Shown here piece after piece: positions 63,066 to 64,000 of a DNA stretch of 64,000 nt. Position 1 is the first letter of the stretch. Every line of letters begins with the position of its first letter. The position numbers and the translations under genes are program-made. The stretch spans positions 33,492,563 through 33,556,562 of the forward strand of contig NC_088100.1 in assembly GCF_036370855.1 (NCBI RefSeq), given 5' to 3'. This stretch comes from Dromaius novaehollandiae. Taxonomy: Eukaryota > Chordata > Aves > Casuariiformes > Dromaiidae. The notes under the pieces are model-generated. The model was given only the letters and a program-made list of their open reading frames with translations, ran no database searches and was not told the DNA's origin.

Positions 63066-64000
63066 TAAAACAAATCCAAAATGTAAAAAGAAGTTGCATT
63101 AAGCCAGTGTCTGATACACGAAAGGAGTCTAAAAAAAAAGTGGAATTATGGATTTGGCATTTCCAGTTGTGCCAAAGCCATTTCAACCTAGTTAGCACAG
63201 GTACTAAAAGTGAAGATTCAGTGGTATGATCTTCAATGTGTTCTAGCACCTGTAATACAAACTCTCTCCAGATCTTAGGTACACCTTTCAAAGCCTGTGC
63301 TGTTGCATGTTCATTACAGCAGTTAGTTATATCAGTCTATACAACAGTTAGATCAATCTAATAGAGATTTGCTGTCATGTGCTACACTCGCATTTGTTAT
63401 CAAGAAATACTCGTATTCCTTAAGAGCTCTCTTTCATCAGTGGTGAAAGGGACCTCATTTCCAAACACCAAAAGCCATTATAGCTTTTTACATGTTTGAA
63501 AAATTAGCAAAGTAGCATTCCATATTGTCTTTGAACATCTGCAAGTAATTATACAAAGTTCAAATCAGTGGATATCCAAAGAGGATAATAGATGAAATTT
63601 AGCTCTGTTCTCCTTTAACTGGAGTAAGTAACTCCTTTAAATCTGGAGTAAGCCCACAAGACCTTGTGGAATGAAGGCAAATGAAAAAAGATACATTTGT
63701 TTTGATATCAGACACAGTGAGCCAAATGATTCTTTCATATGCCCTGTATAGTACAGTGGCATTTACAGATTTCCTTATTCCTGCTATCTAAAAAGACTAC
63801 TGAGCTCTGCCCAACCTATTGAGTTCTTCCCAAGCTATCCTCTTTAGCTCAGATATGTCATTAAAATCGGCAGTGCATCCTGTCAGTGATGGTTACCAAC
63901 AGAGCAAGGTTTTGACCCATGCTCTGCTGTTTGCAGCTTGACTGCATGTACTGTGCACGTATATACATTTAATGACTTCAGAAAGCAGGTTTCTCACTTT
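63066..64000. other. Intergenic, right edge
   Basis: No gene was recognised. A possible second fragment of the same old repeat lies near 63618-63650. Confidence 0.55.

Noticed and set aside
1-64000. CRISPR arrays, bacterial operons, prophages or a novel prokaryotic system
   Set aside because: No regularly spaced repeats, no dense coding and no ribosome binding sites. The gene structure is intron-exon and the repeats are vertebrate.

Overview
The window looks like a nuclear chromosome segment from a bird. The evidence is a split, intron-rich vertebrate gene on the minus strand, several CR1-type LINE fragments of the archosaur kind, sparse interspersed repeats and one sharp CpG island. No bacterial, organellar or viral gene organisation is visible.

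Left part (1-20170): this is the 5' two thirds of a minus-strand gene encoding an ASRGL1-type isoaspartyl peptidase/L-asparaginase. Five coding exons were read with matching phases and consensus splice sites: 18529-18343, 13228-13086, 7900-7746, 4376-4258 and 2427-2317. The start codon is at 18529-18527. The last coding part (about 70 residues by comparison with the family) lies beyond the left edge. A GC-rich CpG island (about 19300-20170) upstream of the first coding exon is the likely promoter. It has YY1-like and ETS-like motifs and a plausible noncoding first exon. The introns hold mostly unique AT-rich sequence, homopolymers, one G-quadruplex motif and one CR1 tail.

Middle part (20170-34000): after a long stretch without recognisable genes there is a truncated CR1 (about 30754-31437). 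About 70 bp further on is an almost complete Tigger1-like (pogo/Tc1-mariner superfamily) DNA transposon at 31509-33932, with inverted ends and a TA target duplication. Its transposase gene is broken in the N-terminal half, but a 372-codon open frame still covers two of the three catalytic aspartates. Tigger1 is best known from placental mammals, so a well-preserved copy in an apparently avian context is the most interesting observation here.

Right part (34000-64000): no convincing gene. It holds decayed CR1 reverse transcriptase fragments (about 36875-37412 and 59365-59960), probable CR1 tails, several old archosaur-type repeat fragments, and an unclassified LTR-like or repeat-like block near 45490-46440. 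There is also one unusually long unexplained ORF (41729-42289) and a few small hairpins and microsatellites. Most of this part can only be called intergenic. All family assignments were made by eye from memory of the families; no alignment or database search was run.
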